64,000 bases of DNA from Rheum nobile (lineage: Eukaryota; Streptophyta; Magnoliopsida; Caryophyllales; Polygonaceae). The position numbers and the translations under genes are program-made. The DNA lies in contig WOAB01000689.1 of NCBI GenBank assembly GCA_027886185.1, positions 1 through 64,000 of the forward strand, in the 5' to 3' direction. This document shows, in pieces, positions 35,241 through 48,021 of this stretch; positions within the stretch are counted from its first letter, which is position 1; every line of letters starts with the position of its first letter. The notes below the pieces were generated by a model that did no database searches, was not told where the DNA came from, and worked only from the letters and a program-made list of their open reading frames with translations.

Positions 35241-36143
35241 CGGGATTGATATTGATTGTGTAGAGCACTATCTATTTTCCTAATATGCACCTTAAATTGG
35301 TGTAATCCAGTCCATTCATTAAATCTCATCTAACGGATGTGATTAGTATTTCCGTTTTACTCTAAAAAGCCGTTTTACCAAATCCTAAATCTCTATCTAC
35401 ATATCTATATTAAAGGAGATACATAAATCCTACGTGTCAGCACTACGTTCAATTCACCTATGTGTCATTACCCATCCAACTATAATCTGCCACATCATCC
35501 ATCCTTTTAGAAAAGATTATAGCAGTAGATCTGATTTAATTATATATAAAATTTATTCAATTAAAAATTAATTCTTTTAATAAATTGATTATTTAAGAAG
35601 TACATTGATATGATTTCATATAAACAGTCTAAAATATCCATACAATCTTATTTTAGTTTAATTTGTTAGGAATATTATTGATTAGCCTTTTCAGGGATAT
35701 AATTAATTAGATTGATTAAGATAATGTCAAACGAACTTGGAATAAGTATAAATTAACAGACTTAGTTGAATTAAAAAATACTATCAAAACTTGAAACAAA
35801 TTAACATAAATCAAAGGAATAAAAGCTTATCGATATAATCTTAACTTTATACTTTAACTGTTGAATTTTGTTTTAAATTTTTTTTTTTACACTAACACCA
35901 TTTAATCTTTTTTCTATTTAACTTACTATTTAATTATATGTCCAACCTAAATCTAAAATTTTTAAAACTAATAAATTAATACTCTAAGTTGTGAAAGTAT
36001 AACCAAAATATTTTTTATTTTCTTTTAATTATTTTTATGTTTGGGTACGAAACATATTTGACTTTGTAAATTCTAATGTTAACACAAAATTGTTAAACAG
36101 TTTGATAAATCAAATCTCGTGCTTGGCACAGACACTATGCTAG

Positions 36144-36434
36144 TTAAAATCTAACAGAATAAAAATCCTTACAATACTAAAATCTAACAATTTTTTTAAA
36201 AAAAACTCATTTTATTATTCATTTTCTATTTTTAGCCAAAAAGTTATTAATCTCTATTTTCCATCTTCCGTTTTTGTATATGCACAAAAACATCAATATT
36301 TCCGCTCGACAATATGTATGGTTTTATTTTGGTCCAAGTACAAGGTGACCTTATTTATGGTGTGTGGATGGCCCTATACATAATGATCAAGAAATCTCCC
36401 ATTAAATAGATCATTATATGAGACATTATATCTA
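36144..36434. other. no gene seen; gap between two Helitrons
   Basis: A/T-rich host sequence. It begins TTAAAATCTAACA, a phrase also found just before the upstream Helitron start (about 32861-32873). Confidence 0.4.
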
Positions 36435-38929
36435 CTAGAAATCGAAGCCCGTGCGAAGCACGAGCCTTTTGTGTATATATGTAGTGTCACCGTTTAAATT
36501 TGAGTTTCTAATATATGGATTGTTGTTTCTTGTTTTATCTTAGACGATATATTGTTTGATATGGATTTAAATGTAATATCTAAGTCTTGACAAAAGAAAT
36601 GTAATATCTAAGTATTTTAGGTATAAAATGCTATGATTGTACGAAGTATAATTTTTTTATTTTTTATTTTGGTCAAAAGTTTAATCTAAATAATTAGTGA
36701 TTAAAATGCTATGATATATATCATTTTAATTAATAAATATTAGTCATTACTTCCTATTCTTATTAAATACGGAGTAATATAAATAATTGGTGACTCTGCA
36801 TATTCTTAAACCTTATTACATTTTATATAAAAGTACATTAGTTATTTTATCGGTACATGCTTACTCTTCTTAGCGAAATTATAATTCATAACTTCTTCCT
36901 TGTACATTTCATATGTAAGAGTGAGTACATGTCTATTATTTCGGCTTCCATCCTTGATTAATTCCTCTAGACCAACACAAATGAGGTCAGCTTTAGTATA
37001 TATACATGATGAGTGTAAAATGAATATGTATAAAATAGAACAATAAAAATCATCTTTAACCAAAATAACAACACACCTACCTAAAACGATTTAGTACAAA
37101 AAAGGAACTAAAAATACAAACCTAATTGAATTTATGCTACCAATAGTTGAAGGGTTTACATCGTCCATAAAATAGTTTGCTTTATTCGTTACTAACAATC
37201 AGTCATCCTAAATCGATTGTCTTTGTCCTCCTTCTAGTGAAAGATATCGGTACATGATGTAAACAATCGATGCCTCAATAGTGATATTAGATTATCCAAT
37301 TCTCTGACATCTTCACATAAAATTAACCTATCTTGATCAAAAGACAATTATATTAATAAATTTAAACTGATTAATGTAAGTATTGTAGACTACAAAAGAG
37401 ATCCAAATACATATAATCAAGGATAGTTTACCGTGAGGTGGATATATACTTGCATCATCGACAATCGGGAATCCTCATTCACATCTTTAACTTAATAATT
37501 ATGCTTACTTCAGTGACCATGTCTTTGTAAGGTGTTACTCACTATCTCTCAAGCTTCACTATATGGCTTTCTAAAGGTAATTTCCATGTAGAAGAATGAG
37601 ATGATGGATGCCCAGAGCAAATGAACGGAATACCACCGTTTTCGCCCTTTTATAGATGAAAAGTGTTACTTGGAAAGTGAAGCCATTTTGACATATAACC
37701 GTTTAGACATCTTGACTATAATTTGTTTCCAACCATTCACTGTGTACTAAATACGAGAGTTACATGTAGTAATTGGATAATATTAAAATATGAGTAAATG
37801 AGAGCAAAATATAACGTTTACAGTATGTAGTAACTATCACTAATTGAGATTTAGGTTAAAAAATGAGTCATAACCTAAAGAGTAGTCCGTACGTAGAGGC
37901 AAGATTTAACTGAAAAAAGAGTGTGTGGGGAGGGAATAATTACTTACAAATAGTGCTCATTTTTATATATACACATAATTATGCTATGGTATATTAAAAT
38001 AAACAAAGAAAAATTAATTACTTAGATTACAAAGTATCCTATAATTATACTTATGTATTTTATATTGTTTTATAAACCCTATAGTAAAAACCGATCGGAA
38101 AATCTAACATATTATATACTAAGGGTGATAAACTAATCCTACATGCAAACTATACCTTTAGGCCTATTTAAGCCTTTGATTTTGTCTTTAAAAGTTAGCA
38201 TTCAATGACCTAGAATGCTAACTTTTAAATATATATAGATGGTTGTTTTTCATGCTTAATAGAAATATAAATTGAACTATGTTGAAAATTTAACGTGAAG
38301 ATATAACAGTTATACAACGATATGAAAATGAGGACTTTTTAATTGATTAATATGTAGTAATTGTATATAATTGTGAATCAAAAACTTTGTATATTATATA
38401 GACTATTATAGATTAGATATAATTGTTAATATATGAAATTGTCACTTTATTGCTTTTTGGATTTGAGAAATTGTTCAAATTTTGTGCTAAATAAATAAGG
38501 CATGAAATGGAAATAAAAACTAATTCATCTTTAAAAGTTAGCATTCAATGACCTAGAATGCTAACTTTTATATATATATAGATATATGGTTGTTTTTCAT
38601 GCTTAATAGAAATATAAATTGAACTATGTTGAAAATTTAACGTGAAGATATAAGAGTTATACAACGATATGAAAATGATGACTTTTTAATTGATTAATAT
38701 GTAGTAATTGTATATAATTGTGAATCAAAAACTTTGTATATTATATAGACGATTATAGATTAAATATAATTGTTAATATATTAAATTGTCACTTTAGTAC
38801 TTTTTGGATTTGAGAAATTGTTTAAATTTTGTGCTAAATAAATAAGGCATGAAATGAAAATAAAAACTAATTCATCTTTAAAAGTTAGCATTTAATGACC
38901 TAGAATGCTAACTTTTAAATATATATAGA
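36435..38929 (-). mobile_element. minus-strand Helitron with three tandem 5' ends
   Basis: The 3' end on the minus strand is CTAG at 36438-36435, followed by T, after a strong CGTGCTTCGCACG hairpin (plus-strand 36450-36463). The 5' end (minus-strand A|TCTATATATATTTAAAAG) occurs at 38239, 38582 and 38929, spaced 343 and 347 bases. Each 5' copy begins with its own hairpin, AAAAGTTAGCATTC..GAATGCTAACTTTT. The body has a minus-strand TATAAAAGGG near 37650 and an exon-like 73-codon frame ending KSKHVPIK at 36842-37063. No Rep/helicase is present. Confidence 0.75.
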
Positions 38930-38935
38930 TATTGT
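38190..38935 (-). repeat. ~345-bp tandem repeat of Helitron 5' ends
   Basis: Two almost identical units plus the hairpin of a third. They share TTCATGCTTAATAGAAATAT, GAAAATTTAACGTGAAGATA and AAATAAGGCATGAAATG. Differences are a few substitutions per unit, so the amplification is younger than that at 2650-3790. Confidence 0.92.
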
Positions 38936-39810
38936 CGTACGATTTCATTGAAAACATTAATATGACTATGGGCTCTTGGTTTGAATTTACGGAAACGGTA
39001 AAGAAAACAAATTTAGTTTTTAACATCATGATATACTAATAAAGTTTTTTATCTTAGCTTGAACCTCTAAAATTTATGTGCCAAGAAAACGAAAAAAGTA
39101 AATGATCTGCCAAAAGAAGGAAGAAAGTAAATGATTTCGTGTTTTTTAAAACTCGCCCTAGTAGTGGAAAAACAAATAGCTTCATTAAAAGCTTAAAACC
39201 TCAATTCAAAGTTACCTTCATTATAGGACCAAGAGAATGGAGAATGGAAATTATACAATAAACCATTACCTAAAACTCTAAAATGAAAAAATACCTCAAT
39301 TCATAACTTTTTAGAAGAAATTATACAATAAACCATTACCTAAAACTCTAAAATGAAAAAATTTCTTAATTAACAAAAATATAAAGCTAAAATGACACTT
39401 ATTAATGAAAGAAAGGAGTATTACTCTATGAATTATATAAATGTCTATGTTAGTCCCTAATCTTTTATAAAGTGTCACTATTTGATCCCTTTTTATTTTA
39501 TATTGTAATATTTTTAAAATTTTAACCTCCTAAACTATAAGTTTATTTTTCCACAAAATGCCAATAAATATCCTATTTAAAAAATTACCTCAATTCATAA
39601 ATTTTTGGAAGAAATTATACAATACCACCCCTTATTTACACAAATTTCACACAAAAAAAAACTGCTCTTTTTTTTGTAGAAAAACCACCTATTGTGTTTT
39701 CATAATATATCCACCAACTTTGAGCAAAGTATATTTCTTTGAAAACAACACTTAAATGTAGGACTCTTTAAGTTTTTTTTCACATTTGGAAGAAGTGATT
39801 AGTATAATTT
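38936..39810. other. no gene seen; includes a 70-bp tandem duplication
   Basis: A/T-rich DNA. The phrase GAAATTATACAATAAACC and about 50 following bases are repeated 70 bases apart at 39247 and 39317. A third degenerate echo is at about 39610. Nothing coding is visible. Confidence 0.6.
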
Positions 39811-40626
39811 TTAAAGGAATTTTATAAAATTGAATATTTCTTTCAAATGATATATAAACTTTATAAAGTTTCTTGTCAGTGGTAAGGACTGTAATGGTAT
39901 GATAAAAGGAGAGCATATGGAATCAGAAATTCTCAAAGTATCACCATTTTTGTTGAGATGGGAGTTTTGTTTACTCATTGTTAGCCAAGGGTCCCAAAAA
40001 TAGTATATAATAGAGTGAGGTTTTGACCAGAGACATGTCTTGCATAAACAATCAATTTTGCTGCAGGAATTAAGCCTAAATGATATGTAATAATTCCAAT
40101 TCCAACATTTAATGGGTATAGAAAAGGATGCATTGTTGTTATAAAGTATATATCCAACCTTTAAGTGGATAGGTTTTTCTGTGTATATTGTGGTACCATA
40201 TTTTCGAGGCCAGTATGTTAATCTGATTTGATCATAATCTGGTTTGTTGGGAATAAAGCTTTCAAAGCAGGGTTTTGGGGTTAGTTTCATAAGAAAATTA
40301 AATGTTAATCTGATACAAGAGGAGTAACAAGGATAATTCATTTGATGTGTAGCTTGTAAGAGCTCAAGATAGTGATTGTACAACCAAATATCATTCATAA
40401 CAACAAAATGGTTGTTACATTCAGGGTAGATGAGGTAGACTTCGGCTGCGCAGAAATTTTTGCAGCCATGGGGGAGAGGATTTGTGATGGAGATATAAAA
40501 AAGGAAGGCAGAAGCTCTCCATTTGACACAGTTTGTAGCTAGGTGGAGAATTTGTGAAGGGGTTTTTGTTAGTCTTTGATCGGCGCTTGGTGAGGGAAAA
40601 AGTTGAAAGAGAGTGTTTTTCGGTAG
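39811..40626 (-). pseudogene. unrecognised open frame, possibly decayed gene
   Basis: The minus strand is open for 195 codons from an ATG at 40398 to 39811. The same frame extends upstream without a stop to about 40630. It reads CVKWRASAFLFYISITNPL and CKNFCAAEVYLIYPE before the ATG, but no start codon is visible at the 5' end. The protein is rich in Tyr, Trp, Asn and Cys (for example YYFWDPWLTMSK) and has no motif I can assign. An open frame of more than 270 codons in A/T-rich DNA is unlikely by chance. The lack of an ATG suggests a truncated gene or a missing first exon. It lies 0.6 kb downstream of the HD-Zip gene on the same strand. Confidence 0.4.
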
Positions 40627-41181
40627 GGTTTGCTGATCGTTTTACATAGTGTATCGGATATTCTAATTCAATCAATTAACTCTTTTATAATTTTTTGTCA
40701 AAAACCAAATAGATATACAAAGAACTTAAAATGCAAATTAACTTATAGTGCTAATAAGAACTCATATATTTACCTCCATGAATACCTTATGCAACGACCC
40801 CGACAATTACAGTAAAGTTGATCACAGGGACGAGGAAAAACAGGAAAAGCATGGATTTATTTTAAAACTAATACATAGCTTTGCTTCTAATTACTTGCCC
40901 TGGTGCAAAATCCCCTCGCCACTTGATTCATTCTAACAGATTTCACCGTCTTCTTATTATACTTTTTTAACAGCGGTGGACTTTGTACTATATCCCCCCT
41001 AGCATTTACCTAATCATTTCCAGTACGGCACCGCAGAAGCCTCCAAGATTGTCACCGTTCGCCATCACAATCCCCCATCCCCATGTGACACTGTTTCCCT
41101 GTTTAGAAATCTTAAAGTTTCACTTTTTACCAACAGCTTCATCCAATCTTAAAACCGGAGGGGTTAAATTTTCTTTCTTGA

Positions 41182-42280
41182 TCAGGTCCACCAATGGAGG
41201 GTCGGAGCTTGGTCCTCTGAGTAGAAGTTGCAGGCCTCCTCACTAAAGAAATCGTGCTCCTCCATCTTAACATACTGAGGCGGCGCAAGGGCGTCGCCGC
41301 CGGCGGACGACGTCTCCGACAGGTTCAAGTACCCAATCGAGGAGGACGACGCGGAGCAGTAGTTGAGCGGTCCCAACGACGAGGCTGAGGTGGGCGACGA
41401 CCCTATCAAGAACTGCTGGGCCTCGTTGAGTATCGCGCTAGAGTCGCTTTCTGAAGGCCCGTCTTTGAAATCAACGGCGACCTGCGCTTTTAAAGGGAAG
41501 ATTCCGGCCACCGGTGCTTCAGTTATTGCCGGAGGGTTTTCGGATCCCGGCGAAGCCAATGCTCCTTCTTCGTGTTTAATTGACGGATTGCTCTCCGTAT
41601 TCTCCCCATTCATCTTCGATTTCAACTCTCGTATCTACAAACGAACAAACAATTTGAGACTCTGAATTGATTTTCTCAAGTCATTAGAGATGGAATTGAG
41701 CTGTACCTCGTTGAGAAGGAGTTGATTTGATTGCTGGAGAGACTCGAAATTGTCCTTGAGGGAATCGTAGGTGGATTTGAGAACTCCGTAGTCTCTCTCG
41801 AGTTGCTTGGTCTTCCACCGCGCGCGGCGGTTCTGGAACCAGACGGCCACCTGTCTGGGCTGAAGCCCGAGCTCCTGAGCGAGCTTCACCTTCCTCTCCG
41901 GCTCGAGCTTGTTCTCCACCTCGAAGTTCTTCTCCAGGGCCTTCACCTGGACGACGCTCAGCCGCCGCTTCTTCTCCGGGACGTGCCCTGTTTCTTCCAT
42001 GTACCCGTCTTCGTCAAGCCCGTCGATCATCGACTCGAATTCCCTTCCGTATACATGCTTGTTTCCAGGGCTGTGCTCCTGATCTGTGTAAAAACCAAAA
42101 AACAGAGCATATTGGGGTCAGAAAACCAGGCAACAGAGTATGATCCCAAGAAGGGTACAGGTTAATGGATCTTTGTAAACAAACAATAATTAGCTGTAAT
42201 GATAATAATAACAAACAACCTGCTGATGGGCAGATGGAAATTAGAGCACCCAAGGAGTCAGAGCTGGCAAGTCTCTTCAT
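41182..42280 (-). CDS. HD-Zip class I transcription factor, ATHB6/ATHB16-like
   Basis: Three minus-strand exons: 42280-42220, 42083-41707 and 41634-41182, joining in frame to 296 residues. The start [18 protein letters not shown] matches the family start, so I chose ATG 42280 over the in-frame ATG at 42310. The homeodomain is at about residues 57-112 ([18 protein letters not shown], then [16 protein letters not shown]). It is followed by a leucine zipper with Leu at 115, 122, 129, 136, 143 and 150. The C-terminus has the family's acidic/aromatic tail ([16 protein letters not shown]). Intron positions also fit HD-Zip I subfamily genes. Family knowledge: these nuclear factors bind CAAT(A/T)ATTG as dimers and act in ABA, drought and light responses. 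No defects are seen. The exact orthologue cannot be fixed from sequence reading alone. Confidence 0.96.
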
Positions 42281-42910
42281 TTCTTGAATAAAGGATGAGA
42301 ATTGGTTCAAGTACTTTTTATCGAATCACAGTCTATGTTTCTTTACACAATTTAATTTCTTTGAAAGAAGTGTCCTTTTAAATGGTGGAGTAAATGGTCA
42401 GACACTTATGTTGTTTCTTTTAGTTGAAAGAAATGGAAGTTAAGACAATCCCCTGTGTAGAAGAAGACCAGCTTCTGGAGTGGTGCATACAAGTTGTTTG
42501 TTTACTGTAAACCCACATCCGGACTTGTTTACAGTCCTCCGCTCTTTTCTGCACTTCTCCTTTCCCCTCAAAACCCATGCATAAGAAGAGAAGGAAATAC
42601 AAAATCTCTCCACCAAGATCCTTTATCCAGGCTCAAACAATCATAAGAACAAGAACCTAAAACAAATAAAGCAGAGAAACAAAACCCAACCCACTGGAGA
42701 GTAATCAAACCAAATTCTCTTTCTAAATCATTGCACAGTCAAGATTATAGCAGCAAGTTCTTGGATTGTTCATCCAGAATGAAAGCTAAGAAAGGGGAGG
42801 TGTGGATGGTAAGCTAGAAGAAGAGAAGAAAGAGGAGAGGGATCAGTGAAGACTACCCAGATCATAGCCTACAGAAAATCCACCATGTCCACCCTTTTAA
42901 ATACAAAATC
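42281..42910 (-). promoter_or_regulatory. HD-Zip gene 5' leader and TATA box
   Basis: TATTTAAAAG on the minus strand (about 42894-42903) is a good TATA candidate and would give a leader of about 580 bases. The leader has a GA-rich stretch (about 42800-42845) and at least one upstream open frame of 52 codons (ATG 42578 to stop 42420). If no leader intron removes it, this could damp translation. Confidence 0.5.
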
Positions 42911-45900
42911 AAACCAAGGTCAGAAACAGGGTTAAAAATTGACTTGGGTTAGGTGCACCCTTGGTTTCCCACTTTCCCTACTATGAAATGAAATTGAAAT
43001 GGAACCCAAATTCCTCCCAAATGCAAATTTCATGTTTGAACCGGCTGTAGCAGGTCTCATCTTCCCGTTACTGAGCTTGAGTGTTTGGATGGTTAAGGGG
43101 TGTTTGGGTAAAGATAAAACATGTAACATAAACTGTGCCAATACTGTATATTATAAAGTAGTCGATGAAGTGATAATTGAAACAACTGTTTTACACACCC
43201 TAATTAATATGAGTAGTTGATAATATGATAAGACATTAAGACCTAATAAAATAAGTGATGGTGTGATTATAAAAGCGCTACATTACCAAACACATCCTAA
43301 TTTGCAGATTTTATGTATATTTTTCTATATAATAATCGGCCTCTCGGCTCTCTCCGCGTATAATATTCTATTACCTATATAAAAAAATATCTCCCAAGGT
43401 TCTCGAAATGAAAGGACATCGGCTTAGACGGCTTGGCTTAAGCCGTGGGCTGAAGATTGGGTCGGCATCAGCAGATCCAGCACGTAACCACAGCGTGGCC
43501 GGTGATGTGTGTAGTGTCCCCCACAAATTTACCACGGTGACAACTGAGAATTTAAAGCAATGGCCAATAGGTTGAAAAAAGAGGAAGAGCAAAAATTTGC
43601 AGTTTGCAAAGAAAAGAACCCGTAAGCTTCTTCTCCTTTTTCCTAATGGAAAATGGCGAAGAGAGTCTAACAGACACTAATGCTCAAAGGAACATTTTCG
43701 TACTAACATAGCTACCATTGTTACTTGTTAGGTCCTGTACAGCTGTTAAAGAAAAGCATTATATATAAAGAACCGAGGGGTTGAATATCCCACCTCTAAT
43801 TACACAGTCACACTCCATTCTCTCATTCCTAGCTATGCCTACATATGTGACATGAAAAGAGAAATCACAAAAGAGACTTTGATGGGTTGCAAAGATGGAA
43901 TTTGGAATAAAAAGTAACATGGCAATTGCACAAAAAACTTGTGGTAAAAGGGATTTATGTTTTCGTCAAAAAGGCCTAACTAGCTACAAGCATCCTTGAT
44001 TTAGGTAGGATGTCACTGACCTGGCGTGTGTGTCAACCAACCAAAAGACAACTTTGGCCATAGACTTTTGATATACAAGTTTTGCTTACACTTCCGCTAA
44101 GCCTCTTGGTATCCCCTGAAAAAGAGAAAGCACAAAAGAAAAGGGGAAAACCCCACATCCAATTTCAAGTCACAAATATTTTTCAGTAACACTGCTGATT
44201 ATGGAGGTTCATGACTTTCAGATCAAACGGGAAGAACAGAGAAAGAGATATATTTATTCCTGTCTATGGTGCTACCCAGATGTTATACCATGTTTAGGTT
44301 TCTGGGTAAGAATCAATTGAGGAAAATTGAGTGCATCAACATTTTATAGTTCACCCGCATAACATCCATGGAGTTCTGAATCATCTAAAACATACATTAT
44401 AAACTTTTGATAGTTCATATTATGTTGGCTAGCAATGCCATTCCTCAACACTAGATGGAACTAGAAAGCATGAAAAGTAAAAATACAAATAATGTATATG
44501 CACAAAGTTGTTTCCTGCAGATATTTATTATGCAATAGTTGGTGGAGTTGGGAGGGAAGCACTGATCCTATATTAATCTAATATTTGGTCCCAGAAAACA
44601 GAAGCATCTCAACAGGCTACAATTCTCAAAGGCCCTTTCCACACGACCCTGTGACTAGCTGGCAAATTGGGTATTTTTACCTTCCTTTTAGGTGAATACC
44701 TGTATGTATGTCTGATACTCACAAAATCAGCGCCCACCACCCATATACGTAATCTGTTTCGATTTTTCGGTAAAACCGAAGAAGGGTTTGTGGTGGGCCC
44801 CGGATATAGTAGTATCTTTCTAATGACAGCTTCACGTGTGAGACTGGCTTCCTAAGTTTCAAGCCCTATGCCATATGAGAGGGGAGGGAACTCAGCTACT
44901 TGTGACCATGTGGGTACTGCCAAAATGTAATCAGATTCAGTCATCCACTATTAAGAAGAGAGAGAAAGAAACAATTCACAGTGAGTTCTGAAACTAGCCC
45001 TCGGAAATGGAATAGGCCATGGCTTAAAGTTGTTCTCAAGAAAGCTAAAATGGACCACCACATAACAGCAACCAATATGGACCATTCATTTCCCGTCGCT
45101 TTCCTGGACAGTAATGGCTATTTAACAATTCACCCTCCCTCATATTAGACGTCCACAGGAAGGAACCTCAAAGCCTTGAATCTTGATTATGTTAAAGGTT
45201 TGGACTTTTTTTCCCCATGGCTTTGCAAACTCTGAAGGTTTGTTTGGTTATCCTAAACCACTTTGGACCTAGTTTGAATCCATGTCATATAGCAGCTGTT
45301 TTAGCAAATGGTTGCAGGACTAGTGGACATTTTTGATAATCAATGCTACTTATAAGATAAATCAGGAAACCTTTCCACATGCTTATGTAGCTGACTCCTA
45401 AATCCAAATGGTTAAAGAGCTACTAAAGATATGTACTTAGTTTTTGAGTATGGATACAATACAATGACACATTTAGTTCGAGATTGGGACTTGGAAGAGG
45501 CGACTAGGGGGCAGCTTGTCTAAAGTAGACCATCTTCCCGTGGTCCTTACCTTACCATTTTATTTAGGCTGATAAACTTTTCACTTTTTTCAACATACAA
45601 AGGGATAATAATGCAAAAGGAAAATGCATGATATATAAGGGTTTCTATAGACACAATCAACCAGACTTGACCGGCATGTTTACTTTCTTGATCAGCAAAG
45701 ATTGAGAACCAATTAAACCTAAACCGAGATTTATCCCACAAAATATTGGCCCTAGTTTTCTCCATGAAGCGGTACCGATTGAAACATTTGTATATTCAGC
45801 ACACAGATGCTCAATGGAACCAGCATTTCTACCCCTATGAAAACCAAGACAATGGAATCTAAAGAAACTGGCTACACAGGTCTTTTTCCTTGAAAGAAAA

Positions 45901-48021
45901 ATATCAACTTCTCAAAGTTTCACACATGTGGTGAAAAGGAAATGCATCAAAAGCGAAGCAGATAAAAGTAATCAATCATAATCTGGATTTGCTTTAAGGA
46001 CCACACCACAGGAAATTTACCAGTAGAGTAAAACACATACTTTATCTTGGAAATACTATTTGCTCTATATTTTATACCGCGGTTAGTCTTCAATCACACT
46101 TTACTCCAGGGCTTTAGAGATATAATTAAGAGCCATGGCAAAAATATAATGGGTACCTTAAGAAACCCTTGGAAGGCAACCTGATAGTCTAAGGCATCAT
46201 TCAAATGGAGCAGTCTCACTGGTTCCCTACAAATTTGGATTTGACCATTTAAATCTCCCAACTAAAGTGATAACAAGTGTGCATCGGCAAAATTATCTTT
46301 GTAAATAGCTTTACTTGCAAACATGAGTTGTCTCCGAGAAGGAAACTCGTACTGATCTTTAAATAAAAGGTAAGATACAAAAAGCAGAATGCATAATGTA
46401 GCAGACATGATGAATCCTCATTGCTAAAGTAGGAGAGCCAATAAACCAAAGACTTTAGAATAATCAAATCTAAATGCAAAAGGAGGGTATTATGGAAATG
46501 CAAACATGAGTAAGAGTTGCCAAGAACAAGGAAGACATTCATTGTGCTGGATGATCAATTGAATAAGGTATCAAACCATTACATTGATCATAGATTTGCT
46601 GGCGGTCAATGTACCAAAAATGACAGGAAACAGACAGCATAATTGGTAGCACCCTCAATGAAAACAATGGCCATTGCTTTAGTACTTTAGTAGGTATTTA
46701 AAGAGAGAAGTCTTTTGGTTCTTTGCAGACTTGTGCGCAATGTATGATTAAAAGAGCAAAGACGTTCCAATTATGTACAAAAATTAACATTATGGGTAAC
46801 ACCATTGTTAATTGTTGATATTGTTAAAGAGGGATTGTGGAGAAAGTTATGATTTGGTGGTGAGCTTTATAGACTACTAGTAATATGCAGACCCCATTAT
46901 GGTTGGCAGCTTTGTTTTTAGCTTTCTCTTTTCTCTTAGTATTTTATTGAAAAGAAAAGTAGAATCTTACTCCAAACTTTGTTTCTGTCATCATGAAGGA
47001 GCATAAAATGATTTTCTTATATTACTTCAGAGAAGCACCGTCTGTTTCCAAATAATTAAGAATCTGGTCACAAACAGGAGGCTGAGAAACAGAACTAAGA
47101 AGGAAACTAGAAGAGTAAGGTGCTAAGCTATTCACAACAAATGCTGGTGAATGCCAAAATCCAATACCCGTGTACCGAAAAAATTAAACACACTTGACAT
47201 TCCAATTCAATGAAATATCTTGGAGTTTTAGTTTCTTCCTATGCATGTTCAGGAAACAGGTTTGATACATTAGGATAGATCGTTCATTATCAAAATGGCG
47301 TTGTACACGTCCTCATCAACTGAATATATCCATCCTAAGCAGGAGAGATAAAAGATGAACTACAACTATAGCTATGATTAACACAATAGTATATGACACA
47401 AATCATATTCTTTCAATCATGCTCCACCTAAAAAGTGTAAATGTTTTCATTTTGAATGATAGTGCAGTATATTAAAGCAGCCATAAAGGTGCTCGTTGTA
47501 GAATCATTAAAGAAAAGGTTTCTGATAATGTTGATCCACGTGGATTTCTTTTAAAATTGGCTATGCAGTACAATTGATTTTAAAAAACAATGGCAAATGT
47601 ACTACAACTACAAGTATAGATAGATAGTCCTATATTATTGTTCTTGTGACACTAACTCTTATACTCCTCTCTCCATAGTGTAATTAGCTTGTTAGTTTGC
47701 TGCATATACTTCACATAAAGCACTCATTTAGTCATAGACATCCTCATAAAACTAAATACTTGTACTGATAGCGATATAAAAACTAGATAGGCCAAAATTC
47801 CAACCAGTAGTCCTAAAAACCTGTACTGGCAACGAAATTCGAAGTAACTACAAGTCTAAAACAGAACTATAAGCAGAACAATAATGAGAAGTGAGAAATC
47901 GGCATTTTCCTCAAGGACCTCAGCGTTTGCAATCTATCAGTGAAACACAGAGAGTGAGAAATCCAAATTACTTAATGTATTAAATAGATTCACGGCTATT
48001 CAACAAAGAAGAAGACAAGTA
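42911..48021. other. about 5 kb without recognisable gene
   Basis: Moderate A/T content, few simple repeats and no TE termini that I could find. Open frames are short (for example 43371-43592, 45547-45765, 46249-46542) and carry no signatures. The sequence may be promoter, long introns of a minus-strand transcript starting near 48300, or both. A (minus-strand) acceptor-like TTTCACTGATAG followed by unspecific sequence is at about 47930. Confidence 0.4.

Larger units (their letters stand above)
33526..35392. mobile_element. non-autonomous MULE with 9-bp TSD inside the Helitron
   Basis: The target duplication CTATCTACA is perfect (33517-33525 and 35393-35401). The ends are related over about 100 bases in inverted order: GGTAAAACGAGAATTATGGTGAAACG left, TTTGGTAAAACGG..AGTAAAACGG right, then .ACTAATC. 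and a G/A-rich stretch. Inside are a minisatellite at 33830-34270 and exon-like G/C-rich DNA at 34430-35240 that reads best on the minus strand. Confidence 0.85.
32877..36143 (+). mobile_element. Helitron with two tandem 5' ends, interrupted by a MITE and a MULE
   Basis: The 3' end is CTAG at 36140-36143, followed by T, after the hairpin GTGCTTGGCAC. One 5' end (A|TCTATATCTATATA) starts at 32877 and a second (A|TCTATCTACA..) at 33516. Both continue into (T)TAAAG.AGA...ACCTAAATCCTAC(A/G)TGTC and CACATCATCCATC, now separated by insertions. Without the MITE the first unit is about 265 bp. The second 5' end was split 10 bases in by the MULE at 33526-35392 and resumes after it. The body (about 35402-36143) is A/T-rich and non-coding. 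Confidence 0.7.

Noticed and set aside
40421..40675. F-box protein (VKWRASAF resembling an F-box end)
   Set aside because: Only a few residues fit. No Leu-Pro-x-Glu start of an F-box and no kelch, LRR or DUF295 signature could be seen.
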